This document shows, piece by piece, positions 34,729 to 46,289 of a DNA stretch of 64,000 nt (within the stretch, counting starts at the first letter, position 1; every line of letters begins with the position of its first letter). Below the pieces are notes generated by a model. It saw only the letters and a program-made list of their open reading frames with translations, did not search any database and was not told where the DNA came from. Source of the DNA: Linepithema humile (lineage: Eukaryota > Arthropoda > Insecta > Hymenoptera > Formicidae); the NCBI RefSeq assembly GCF_040581485.1, contig NC_090130.1, positions 24,653,418-24,717,417 of the forward strand, given 5' to 3'. A program made the translations under genes and the position numbers.

Positions 34729-36815
34729 GCGTTGGAGAGCCCCTTCTTCTCCTTTTGCACCTCTCGGAAATCTTCTTCGGAGCGAAAATCACGCGCAGCC
34801 ATAAATTCACTGTTAAAACGGAATCGTTCTCCCCCGTTTTAGTCCCTCCTTTGTCTCTGTCTAATGTTTACCGCGGTGGCTTTCGCGGTCGGGGGAAACG
34901 AGATAAGGCGCCCGGCAGGGTGGAACAAGATCGACTTTATGAAGTCACATATTTCCGCGAACGGCGGCGAGCCGGCAGATACGGCGCGACGCAATGAATC
35001 CTGCCTATCAACGGCTCGTTATCCGAGTGTTCCGACGCGGCGATAGTCATGGACGATGCTAGAAGTATGATTTAGGGTGATGCAAATCACGACGCGAACT
35101 GGGAGGAATCAAAAGCAAAGTACGTAAATAATTTGGTGAAATGCAAAAATCGTTATATTTCCTGAATAATAAGTGTGAATACTTGGTAGAAATTGTGTCG
35201 GTCATTACAGAAGCTAACTGTTCCAGCATAAAATGAATAAGTTGTTTTATTAATCATGATTTGTAAATTCTAAAATTATCTTCGCTGGAAAATCACTTAT
35301 TGTTGAAATTTTTTCAGTTACAAAGATATAGATAATTCATCTTGAAATGGAAAATAATACTTCTGTTTTCTAAACTTTTAAAATTAAGATTTAATAAGAA
35401 AAGAAACTTATATTCTTTCCTACAAACATTTTATAATTGAGAATACCGTATACTTTGAAATAAGATCGATCGTAATTATGACTATAAAACACGCAATTGT
35501 AATATTCTATTATGATAAAATTAATAGTAATTACTAAATTATTAAAAATAACGATTATTTATTTCATAGTCATCTCCTAATCATTAATGATTCATTAATA
35601 AATTCTTGAGAAGACCATAAAAGTAAAAAATAGTAAAAAATCAAGCACAAAATTATTTACTGTCGTATGCAGAATGTTATTTGAAAGCTTTGTGAATAGA
35701 CACAAATTTCTAAATAGCGCGCTATATCCGATGCGATTTCGTTCCACCGAGATCATTAACCGTGCGGGCGTTGGAGCGAAACAAAAAATAGCGTGCATAC
35801 GCGACAATATCCGGCGACACGAGCTGGAAATAAATTATTAATCGTACTCGTAGAAAAACGGCAGCTCCAGGTGGCTGACTTCGTGCGTGCAGGTGCCGTC
35901 GCGATCTGATCGAGATGGGATCGAGAACGCGGAACAGGGGTATACACGGTACCGCGCCGCTCGTTCCGCGGCGCATTATCGCTCCGGCGAGGGATTGACA
36001 CGGAAAGAAAAATGGACGGCGTGTACATATGTCGGCCGCGGTGATATCCGTTTGCTTTACCGGACGAGAAATGTTTTTATTCATAACTGCGCCGCCGGTG
36101 TCGTAAGCGGGGGTCATACATATTCCGCGTGCCGTATACTCGCGTTGCATCTCCGGAACCGGACAATGAAAATCCTTACGTCCGGGGGATAACCGTCGGC
36201 TACATTTCGATAAAAATTCAACACCGACCGACGCGCTGAAATTGCCAGTAAAGAGCACTTCTCTTCGACCGCCACTGCCGCGGCAAAGGATGTTTTATAT
36301 TTCCTGATACTCCTCGTTTTCCTGGATGGAAATATTCCTATGCATTTCGCGAACTAAATGCGGCTTCTTGTTACGCGGCGCTTTGTTATCGAGAGAAGAA
36401 CTTGGCTTGTGCCAAGCGTTGCGAATATTTCCTAAGGTTGTTTCTTACATTAAGCAAATATCCATTTGCAAGTACATTGTTGATAAAAAATATAATACTA
36501 TTGAATGTATTTCGCCTTTTCAACAGAATAGATTAATAACCTTTTTAATAAAATAAAGAGCTGAGTGCTAAAAAATTGATAAATAGTAGTGTAGCATTCT
36601 AATAATATTCTAATAGTATTCTAATCGTCGTTTTACGTCAATTTTATTAAAGTATAATACATTTAAATATTAATAAAATAAAATTATCTCGTGTAGTAAA
36701 ATTAGAATTATAGTTAGAATATTATCTTGTAATATAAAAGATTGATATTGACCTCACATCATAAGATATTATTTTATCAAAAATTAATTTATTACTAAAT
36801 TAAATGGTCGTTTTT

Positions 36816-36858
36816 AGAAAGGAAAAGAGAAAGAGAAAAAGAGAGAAGGAAAAGAGGA
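36816..36858 (+). repeat. 43-nt uninterrupted purine tract
   Basis: Pure A/G over 43 nt, mostly GA and GAAA units, partly mirror-symmetric. Such tracts can form triplex (H-) DNA; otherwise simple sequence. Confidence 0.8.
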
Positions 36859-39254
36859 CAACTTTACTAAGAGGTTAGCAGGAAATGTATTATATAGAAA
36901 TATTTGATGGACATTCAGGTTGCTTCGTGATATTTGTCTCGACGCGAATAGGTCGGTTTACTCGGGAATCTCGACGTCGATGTCTCGATTTCGCGACTCG
37001 AAACGGAACGAAAAAGAACCGTCGCCATTGCGGTAGTAATAACCATTTCATCAAAAAGAAAAAAGCTCGGAAGCAGTACACGGTCCCGTCAGAAATACAT
37101 CGAGGCAAGGAGAAAGCCTCTGTCCGCGAGAGACATTAGTAAACGAACTGGAAATTGTGTGTGCTTTCCATCAGCAGAACGACCGAACTTAATGCAGCCA
37201 GTAATGTGGATTTAATTGTAACGATTTCAATTTTCAGCGTTCTTAGTAAGCGAGAATGAGTTGTACGTTACTTGTTATCGATCGTAAAGCCCTAAGAAAA
37301 GTCTCTTATTAAAACAGTTAAAAAATTAGTTTACGACTACGTTCGTTATTAATATTTTAATAATATATTCTTCTTTTTTATCTTCAACTAATATAATGTG
37401 ATTTTTTAAGTTCTTATAGGCTTTGGCTTATTAAAAAAAAAAAGTCTTTTTGTGTAAAAAAAAAGCTTGTTTCATTGATATTTAAGTAAAACTTATAAAG
37501 GGAATATTTAATAAAAGTATAATTTCAAACTTTATTTTATCGAAATTAAAGAGATGTGCACTTTTAGTTAAGAGAACATAACATTTGATAATATTCTTGA
37601 TTAAATTTTTCTATATTACATAATATTGTAATTTTCAAATTACTACATTATTTCCCAAGTTAAATTGTTAATCTCTAATTTTCCCCCAAAAATGCAAATT
37701 TGATTAGCAGAAACAGGAGGATCTCCGTCAAGAATTGAAAGCAGTGACCATGAACCCTAATTACAAGCGGGCAACATCTTGCGGACATGTGTTGCCAGTT
37801 GTGAGATCTGAAGATCCCCGGGGGGCTCGCACGTCCCCATCATCGCGGAATTTCCGAACATCATCAAACTAGGCTGAGGCCTGACCATAATTGATGTTCC
37901 TCATCTTTTTGCCTTTGTCTAGTCGCGAGATTTATAGTCAGCCGGTGAGATGCGAGCGGAGCTGCGATATTTGAAATGAATACTTTGTGAAATAGAGGAG
38001 GCGAAAGTAATTTAAAATAGAGAAGGATATTTTATCGAAAAAGCTATTTCAGACTTTGAATATAACGAGTGTCTCTAATAAAATAAAAATGTATATTCGA
38101 GGATAAAGGGTAATGAATTTTGTTGTGCTCGACTTAGTTCAACTAAATTTTCAAAACTTGTTTTGAAAAATGAATACAGTTTCTCATGCAGCACTTCATA
38201 TAGTGTCCTGTATTTTTCACTCACACTTTTTGCTGCGCAGTTCCACCGCGATTCGCAGTGATCCGATTTTCTATTCACTCAATTCCCCGGTGCTCGTCGC
38301 CGCAACGTCGGCTGTTGTACTACCTTCTCGTGTTTTACGGACATCCATCACCTCCGGATATGCCGGCGAATTCGATTGGATTACACGCGCCAGCCGAGCC
38401 TTCAAACATTCCGCTCCGGATACCTCGTTAATTATACATTATCGCTAAGTAACGCCGATCCCGCTTATCGGAATAAAGGACGAAGCGCCGGCGCGAAAGG
38501 TAGGAACGAGAGAGGCGTCGAATAGCGGCTAACGAATAGCGCGTTAAGTACAAGCCGATTGTTCGCGATATATCACCATTAAGTTTCTGGGATCGCCCGC
38601 TGAAAAATTGGCCGGCTGAAAATCCGGCCGGTGCGAGCGCGAGATGAAGAAGCGCGGGGACCGGCTCTATATTAACGATTACGACTATAAATAATAGCGC
38701 GCGGAGTTAATGCGTTTTATCGCGGCCACCTCGATCCGGATTTCTATCCAGAGATTTCTTCGGCCTCTCGCCAGAGGCTTTTACGCTGCTGACATTAATT
38801 CGACGCCACGTATCCTCGTGGTTCCTCCGCGATTACCATGTGCCCGATGCATTCCGGAATTATCCCCGACACGTGATTCGTTACGTGTTACGTGCCGAAT
38901 GCGATCACGACGGATTTGTACTAATCATAGAAATGATACGTGACGCTTGGATAATGAATAAATACAATTAATACGGTTTCTCCAATATTGCAATTAATAT
39001 AAGTGGTTTCTCGTATTAACAATTGCAACAATCTGCTCGTGATAAAGGAAACGAGAAGTATACGTGTAATGAACAAGAAGATATACCTATAACTTTTACT
39101 ACCAAATTATAATAGTCAGAGAAAGACTAATGATAGTTAAAGCAACAGTTATACGTGCATTTCAAATCATCTTGCAAAAAAAAAAAATTAATTACAACAG
39201 AAGACAATCTGAACAGACATTAACGCTTTTGTTATAATTTTTTTATGCTATTTG
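36859..39254. other. Non-coding stretch, nothing recognised
   Basis: No supported gene. AT-rich 37300-37690; CpG-rich 38440-38700 with a GGCCGG/CCGGCC mini-hairpin near 38610. Short frames only. Confidence 0.4.
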
Positions 39255-39326
39255 TATTACTAATTATTATTTATCATCATTGCAAATAATTATTACTAAT
39301 TATTACTTATCGTCATTGCGAATAAT
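39255..39326 (+). repeat. 36-bp tandem duplication
   Basis: Two adjacent 36-bp units (39255-39290 and 39291-39326), each TATTACTAATTATTA at the start and AATAAT at the end. They differ at three sites, all transitions (T/C, A/G, A/G). No third copy is seen. A fairly recent local duplication. Confidence 0.85.
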
Positions 39327-40091
39327 TAAGTATTTATAATTAATATTTTTATTTTTACTGGCTCTTCTTTTTACGACTGTGATTTTATGTAAAAGAATTT
39401 TTTTTATTCGCTCTTTTGCTATAAAAATGCGACTCATCAAAATGCATTTATTCAATCGATGTGTTTGTTATCTCTTTAGAAGTGTCAATAAAAAAATTTT
39501 AAATACCGGCTGACATCTACTAATAGGCAAAAGTGTTTTCACAAAAGCTATCAACTGTCTGTGCGCTCTAATCGCGACGTCGCCTCTTTAAACGCATCCA
39601 TGCTCGATATCTCGCGCAGCCTGCTATTTTCTACCTTCGCTCTAAAAGCTTGGCCACTTGACAGATCTCCCAGAGAGCCGGTTCACTTTGAGAGCAACCA
39701 CTTAAGCGGAGACTCTCTCAATATGCACTTCAAAGAAACGCCAAATTGGTTAGAAGTTATGGCACCTGAAGCGCAAGTTATCGTGCATATGAATTACATA
39801 TAATTCGCCGTTAAAAATAAATAATATATAAAAAGTTGAGAAAAAAAAGAATTCAAAAAAGTCCATCATAAACTTGCAATCGATAAGAAAATTTGTTTCT
39901 GCTAATAAGCATAATGTGTTATATAAATAATAAAGCAAAAACAAAAAAATAAAATCAATTTTTTTTAAATAAATGGAATTCGAGAAACACTATCTTTTTA
40001 TAATTTCTCTGGAGAACATGAGAGTCAATCAAATCTTCATGCATCTCTTATAACTTATCGACCATAATAAATACTTTATATTTCACGATCA

Positions 40092-40472
40092 ATGAATATA
40101 GCGCAAGGGAAGATTATACACCGCTCTGACACGATAACGGACATGATAGAAATAGACTTCATAACAGAAAGCAATAAGTTCGCAATCCAGTCGAATACGG
40201 AGCATTTCCGTTCGCGATTCTTTTCTGCGCGTCGCAACATTATCCTTTTATGGATTCAGAAAACCATATGCCGGCGAGTGAATTCTTTAGATGCCCGTCA
40301 CCGCATCGATTCACTTGCCGAACAGGGCTGCATCGAGTCCGCGACACACAAGTGGGTCGCCGTCGGACGTGTGGAAGAGACCGGAATAGTTCCCGCGAGT
40401 ACGTGGCTGGAAACGTTTGAATTATCTCTTTCGCGAGAGTGGCGGCCCGTGCGGAGCGCACACATTCCGTAG
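40092..40472 (+). other. Unrecognised ATG-started open frame, 126 codons
   Basis: It starts with ATG at 40092 and ends with TAG. The translation is of mixed composition, with an acidic stretch near residues 18-27 (TDMIEIDFIT) and Trp-containing segments near residues 54, 88 and 104, and is free of simple repeats. No signal peptide, membrane segment or known motif was found. In AT-rich DNA about one or two frames of this length are expected by chance in a window this size, so there is no statistical case for a gene. No splice, promoter or poly(A) signal ties it to a transcript. Listed so it can be tested; I do not claim it is expressed. Confidence 0.1.
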
Positions 40473-40573
40473 CGCGCGGGCTTTACGATGGCTATTCTAT
40501 TAACCGCAAGTCCGCCCGGATGCCTTTGCCATCTATTTCAGATTTGTCGAATTCAATTCACCCCCGTGACTCT

Positions 40574-40599
40574 GTATGTACGTACGTATGTATGTATGT
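40574..40599 (+). repeat. GTAT/GTAC tetranucleotide repeat
   Basis: Six tandem tetranucleotide units, GTAT and GTAC mixed, plus a partial one. Confidence 0.85.
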
Positions 40600-43507
40600 C
40601 TCTCTAACGGCTTTCGCACCCGCTTTCCAGCATTCTTTCCTTCCCCTTTCCGCCCGCGCCGCACCGCCACTTTCAGCTTCCCTCTATTCGACGACGTAGC
40701 CTCGGGACTCGTGACTCAGTTTGTATAAGTGATTCACATAAGAAGAGGATTACCGAAAGGCTTTGGGGTTTCTAGAATGCGATTGGATCGTGTAATATTC
40801 TTTTCTAGTTTTGAGAGAATATCGTGATTGTTAAGTGAATAAAATTGATTGTCACACGCAGTGCGTGTGTGATTGTAAAAGATTAAATTATTGAAATAAT
40901 GTTGTTAATTGAGACACATATTCTGATGTGTTTAATCTCATCGAAAATTAATTAACACCAGGTTATAGGATCAATTTTTTATCGCGCGTAGATGAGAACT
41001 AATGTAACTTCCTGTTTCATTATAGTATTTTTAATTATCACAGACTTCCTGCAGAGAATTGGGATCAATGAATGCTTTATTAAATCTACAATTATTCGCA
41101 TTATTGCAGCTCGATAATAATATCTAAATAAAACTGTTATGAAATATGTATACCGCTGGAAATGAAATATTTTTCAGCGATACAAACACTTCAAACATTG
41201 ATCAGTCTTATTTACACCGCTAGAATTTATTTAATTAAAGCACATTTTATAACAAAACGTGGTTTTATATTTTTTCTAGATTCATAATGTTTAATCAAAT
41301 CGTTTATTTTTCTGAATAAAAAACTGGGAAAATTAACTTTTTATTCAAATATGTTTAGTAAGTTAATGATATTAGATATAAGCATTCGAGTTAATATCGT
41401 TATCTGTCGTAAACCTTCCCGAAAGTTTGCCGCAGACGCCGTTAAAATTTGCTCAAAACGGTTATCAAGAAAAACGACAAAATCCGTCTGTGTTTGTCTT
41501 CGAACCGCGAAACTTTCTTTCCGGAATCAACATCGGCCCTACGGCGGCAGGATTACAGTTTCTTTCACCGGTATGTTTCCGGTCAAACCTCCGTAGAAAT
41601 GCTCGAGGCCACGCCACTGTCGCGCTTGTCTTTCTTTCGTTTCTTCGACGTGAGAGTTGGTTGTTTGCGTGATTACTTGCTTCGCCAGTTTCGCCCTTGG
41701 CGAGTTTTCTCGCGCTAGCCAATTTCGAAAAACACGAGCGACGTCTTTGCCCCTTAGACACAGTACTTTGCTCACTTCCGTATAGTAGCGGATTGCGACG
41801 CTCTGAACCAAACGTTACAAATTGGAAATATATATGTTCTTTTGTATAATACCGCTACAAAAAAATATATATAAGAAAGTGAACTAATTTATATCCAATA
41901 CAAAATAATCAAAATCGACAAATGTTAAGCTTACATTTTCTCATATTCACGTTATTTCACGTTATTTCAATCAAACGTGAGATCATAAAAGAAAATAACA
42001 AATGTTTGCCCGATGCTTGTTGCTTTTTTGTTTTAGAAAGAATTTAGTATTATATTGTAAGAATAAATTTGCTAAATTTATAATTTGATTTTGAGTCATT
42101 TTGTATATCGAGTCCTATTTAAGCACGTGTCTATTCTTAACTGAGCAAGAATTCACTATTACATCTAAAAGAATCAAAGGGTTGAGATCATAGAGGGGAA
42201 AAATTAGAGTGATGAAAGTTGTAAGTAGCTGTGAGACGCGATACTCTACTGTTTTTCATTGGGTGCAACAAAATGTAATGGATGAGGAAAGAGCAGATGG
42301 AATGGCAGGAAAGAGTGATGGAAAAAAAGCACATGATCCTTGACGCCGAGGATCGACCGTTCTCGCGCAAGGCTTTTAGCATTTCGAGCATTTGCATTTT
42401 TCATGTTTTCTTGAGCGGCCGCGTGCGGATGAGTATTCGATTTCATAAAGCCGAATTTTTTACGCGGCGACGACAAGCGCACATAACAAATTTTAATGTG
42501 TTTTTTTTCATCAGTTTGAAACTTTTCATACTGATACTTGATACTATTGAGATTTATTTGAAGCGACGAAAATGCTGCGCACATATTTTTCTTTGATTAC
42601 GATACCTTTTGTGAAATGCATCACGCGCCAAAATGTTGCGTTGTTACTTTCATGAATGTTGAAGCGATATCAAAGTGCACAAAAATTAAACGTGCTGTCA
42701 TCGAAAAACCTATCTGCCATTAATAAATATAATCTTTTACGAGGGGACGAGTTTTCATGTTGAATCAAATTTTAATTGCTCTTACAGCTTTTTAATGTCC
42801 GTTTAATGGAACCTTTTTTTTAAATTTGTGTTACGAATCAGTGACTCAAAAAATTATAAAATATATAAAATATTTCGTTATTATTGTTATAACAGTATGC
42901 AGGGGGCTTTTAACTTCTACTTGTATATTTTTCCGATACTGATGTAACACGCATAAAGAGAGAATAAAGCACGGATTAAGCTTCGTGGTGCGATGTACTT
43001 TTCGTGTAGTTTCGCGATCGATAGCTCTATACTCACGTATAGATACTTTCAAAATATCCGCGGTAAATATACTGATGTTTGTGTAGTTTTTCACAGCTCA
43101 CAGATGAATAATCAACAATAATAGTGTTCGCGTTTGCAATTTCATCGTTGATATTTTCTCTCTCTTTTTTTAACAAATTAGTGTAATTTCATGAGTTTGT
43201 ATTACGAAAACGCGGCGTCGTAATCAGGATTCGAAACACGGACGTTTTCAACAAGTTTAAAAATGTTTACTCTATTCTGCTTCGCGTTTAAAACCGTGCT
43301 ACGTTGCACCTTTTTATCGCGAAAATTACGTGTTGGTTCACGTTCAATTATTCGCTAGTTTCCGTCAAGAGTTTTAGCAGTGAGTACACAACGAAGTTTT
43401 CCAGAGGGGCGGGAAGTTTCAACAGCTTCTGCGCTGTCACAGTGCTTTACTTCCAAACGGTACTTGAAAAATTATGTTAAGTTTATGTCGCGGAATATCC
43501 TCGAACA

Positions 43508-43515
43508 TGACGTCA
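43508..43515. promoter_or_regulatory. Exact CRE palindrome TGACGTCA
   Basis: The 8-bp full cAMP-response-element consensus. A given 8-mer is expected about once or twice by chance in 64 kb, and no promoter is visible near it, so it may be fortuitous. Confidence 0.15.
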
Positions 43516-46124
43516 TCTCTCAAGGGTCTCTTGAAACCGCGCGCACTTCCTATCGCCACGTGCACTCCTGATATTCATGTCTTCTTAAGACCGAAGAATT
43601 TTCTCTACAAATTCACTAGAATTGATACAATTAACAGGCTCGAAAGATTTTTCGAATTCTGCAATTCCTAACTTGTCACGAGGCTTTAAAAGATGTCTGT
43701 ATGTAGTAATGAGAACAAAAATTTTGTTAATCTTCATATTTTAATTGCTGTCATAAAAAAAATCTGTATACGTCATTATGCAACATGTCTTGTACGTTAA
43801 TGGAATCACCGTTATCGTGACGGTATCGCGTTTAGTTCTTCGAGTGGTCGTTCATGCAGCTTTGAATCTTATTATGGTAAGGCATGCGATGGAACGGAAA
43901 AATTCATGTCATATTCTGTCCAAGTTATATGCAAGCGTGACTCTACCCATCGAAATACTTTACTACGACGTGATAAGTATTTCTCGATGTTGCTCAACCG
44001 GTTGGCATACCTCCCGTACCTATGTATTTCGCATGACACTCCGGACATACACGTTGTTACATGAGAAACTAGCTTTGATTATGCTCCTTTTTTTCGTTCT
44101 TCCCATACTTGAGAAACCTCAAACGATTATCAGTCACGATAAGCCACTCCGCTGACATCGATATAGCGCTCATCTTGTAGTCTCGCCGTCGTGGTTACAC
44201 TAGTACTCATCCATATTCATGCATGGAAAGCGCTCTCGTATACGTGTACAGTGCGGCACACAATCCTGTTAAACGCTTAATCAGCGTAAAGTAAGCTTTT
44301 TAATGACGCGCGTAATTTCACGGTGAGAGCCATCTCTCGCATTCGGCGCGGTGTTTATCTTTTTCCTGTAAAAGACACGTAAATGAGCGCCGCCATGGTA
44401 CTAAATTATGTCTTAATTTCGTGCGCGACGGGCTCGTTCCCCGGTCAAATCACCGGTCTGTTTATGGGCCTTGCCTTACGGTGGTTTCGCTCCCGGATCC
44501 TCCCCTCTGCGCGCGCGCATCGCTACATTGAGGCGTTAAGTGTTCGAGCCGCGTCGTATTTTATTACGTGTATCGCATCCTTCGGCCGGCTGCCTTAAAA
44601 GCCATCGCGCCGTGTGACTTTCGGTTCGGACGCGGCGGAATAGAGAGGTGCGCGAGATAAAAAGACCGTCAGCGTGCCGGAGGCGGAGACGACACGCTTA
44701 ACCTTTCCACTACAAAGGGGTAATTCTATTACACGGTGAACACAGTCGCTTTACCACCGTAGATTTTAATCTCGGGTAAATAACTTTTATTGTCGCACTA
44801 TGTATTATTTTTACATGTACGTTGCGATATATGCGAGGCAACGGCGAAAGATTAAAAGTTTATCTACCACAAATTTAAATATCGTGCACTTCGGAGTAAT
44901 TTCATATTTTCTCGCGATAATAAAAGAAGCCAAATTGCAACATGTAATAATCGAAGAATTGGGAGCAAGAATACCGTTGTGCAAATTGCGCTTCGCGCTT
45001 TCGTGCAAAACTACCGCGTTGGAATTAAAATTGAAAATGGTGAATTTCAAATGCTGAATTCAAAAAAAAAGTTAAACATAACGTATGTGTGGATATTGGA
45101 AAATGATCATATATTGCTTCCTCGTGCAGCGAAATATACGAAAAACTGGCAGAATAAAAGAAAAATTTAGAAAAAAGAGAATTTGTGAATTATGTATATA
45201 AATAGCAAGAAATTTTTGTGTTAATTGATGTCAGAAAATTGACATTTCTGTTTTTTTCGCAGATGTATAGAATATATGAGAGGAAGTAAAAATCAGTTCT
45301 TATCGCATCTTAACGACTACGTCAATACTAAAAACGGCAACGGTTGAATAATAAAAGCTTTTAGCACAACAGAAATAAAATTAGTGTCACAATGCAATTG
45401 TAAAATTGATTATCAGAACACGACTTATTATTAGAATGACGAAGATCCGCGAGTATATTTACAGTCACAAAACTGTCCAGTTGTTGGAAATAGTTTTGGG
45501 CACTTCCGCCGTGTTCAGCATGAATTTTGCATATTTAACCGGCGAGCTCAGTAACAGACAACTGTTGCCGCCGGCTACAGCGCCTGTCGAGGTTGAATAT
45601 CCAATATTCCAACGGCGTAATATTAAATTACGCGATAGGACTGGATGCGGAATAAAATTTTCTTGACTTTCGCATAGCAATCGGGTAATACCGCCGGCTA
45701 AATAGCAGCCGCATAAGAAAGCTTGTCCTTTAAGCCAATTTAAACCGTTGACATTGCATCCGACAGTTTCTAGTTTTTGAATCTCGGAAAGGAAAATCTT
45801 TAGAAAGATTCAGTAAAAATTAACTGGTTGACATTTTAATACGATTAGTCAATTAAGTCACGTTAAGAAAATAGAAAATAGTTTCCATGTTACAATCAAA
45901 CTAACTAAACTTGATTTTTTTGTGTAATATTGTTTAATTTATCAATACGTTTATTTAACTTCTTTACTAATCCCCTTACACACTGTTTATCAGAACAATC
46001 GATGCACTCGATAGAATAATTCTAAGCCTGTGATATTCGACTTTGCAAAATATAAATTAGTCAGTAATATTTGAGACACAGATCTTGTATTGTGAAATTA
46101 TTGTCATTGTTTTATTTCCTTATC

Positions 46125-46289
46125 ATAGGGCGGTATTCATAGTCCGTTCTTATATTCAAGATCGTCTTAAGAACGAACTTATATTCGCTCTCTTCGTCAG
46201 ACACAATCTATGTGTGACGAAGAGAGCGAATATAAGTCCGTGCTTAAGACGATTTTAAATATAAGAACGGACTATGAATACCGCCCATA
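46125..46289. mobile_element. 159-bp MITE with flanking ATA duplication
   Basis: The element spans 46128-46286 and is a nearly perfect hairpin. The left end, GGGCGGTATTCATAGTCC, is the exact reverse complement of the right end, and complementarity continues through CGTTCTTATATT, GATCGTCTTAAG (one change on the other arm), TTATATTCGCTCTCTTCGTC and up to a loop of about 15 nt. ATA occurs on both sides (46125-46127, 46287-46289), fitting a 3-bp target-site duplication; a 2-bp TA or AT duplication cannot be excluded. GG-starting termini with a 3-bp duplication resemble the PIF/Harbinger superfamily, but that is an inference. There is no coding capacity. Confidence 0.85.

Larger units (their letters stand above)
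34252..36815. other. Non-coding stretch, open GC-rich blocks
   Basis: No recognised gene. The block at 34260-35050 has frames up to 209 codons on the plus strand, but they cross alternating CG/CA DNA and a GA repeat, and other phases are open too. The block at 35720-36260 has a 178-codon stop-free frame on the minus strand with mixed composition (see findings). AT-rich DNA lies at 35100-35720 and 36430-36800, the latter with an ATTCTAATA word repeated three times near 36596-36624. Confidence 0.35.
39327..46124. other. Non-coding stretch, nothing firmly recognised
   Basis: No confirmed gene. AT-rich 39330-39500, 39800-40080, 41030-41380, 41820-42180 and 45060-45430. GC-richer blocks at 40280-40700, 41420-41820 and 44330-44720 have multi-phase open frames. 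The ATG frame at 40092-40472 is listed separately. A GTAT/GTAC repeat lies at 40574-40599 and an exact TGACGTCA at 43508-43515. Confidence 0.35.

Noticed and set aside
34368..34997. The longest frame in the window (209 codons, plus)
   Set aside because: It crosses alternating CG/CA DNA and a GA run, lies in a GC-rich block where other phases are open too, and has no recognisable motif.
43778..44155. 125-codon ATG frame with hydrophobic segments
   Set aside because: The hydrophobic stretches come from T-rich codons in AT-rich DNA; no ordered membrane topology or family is seen.
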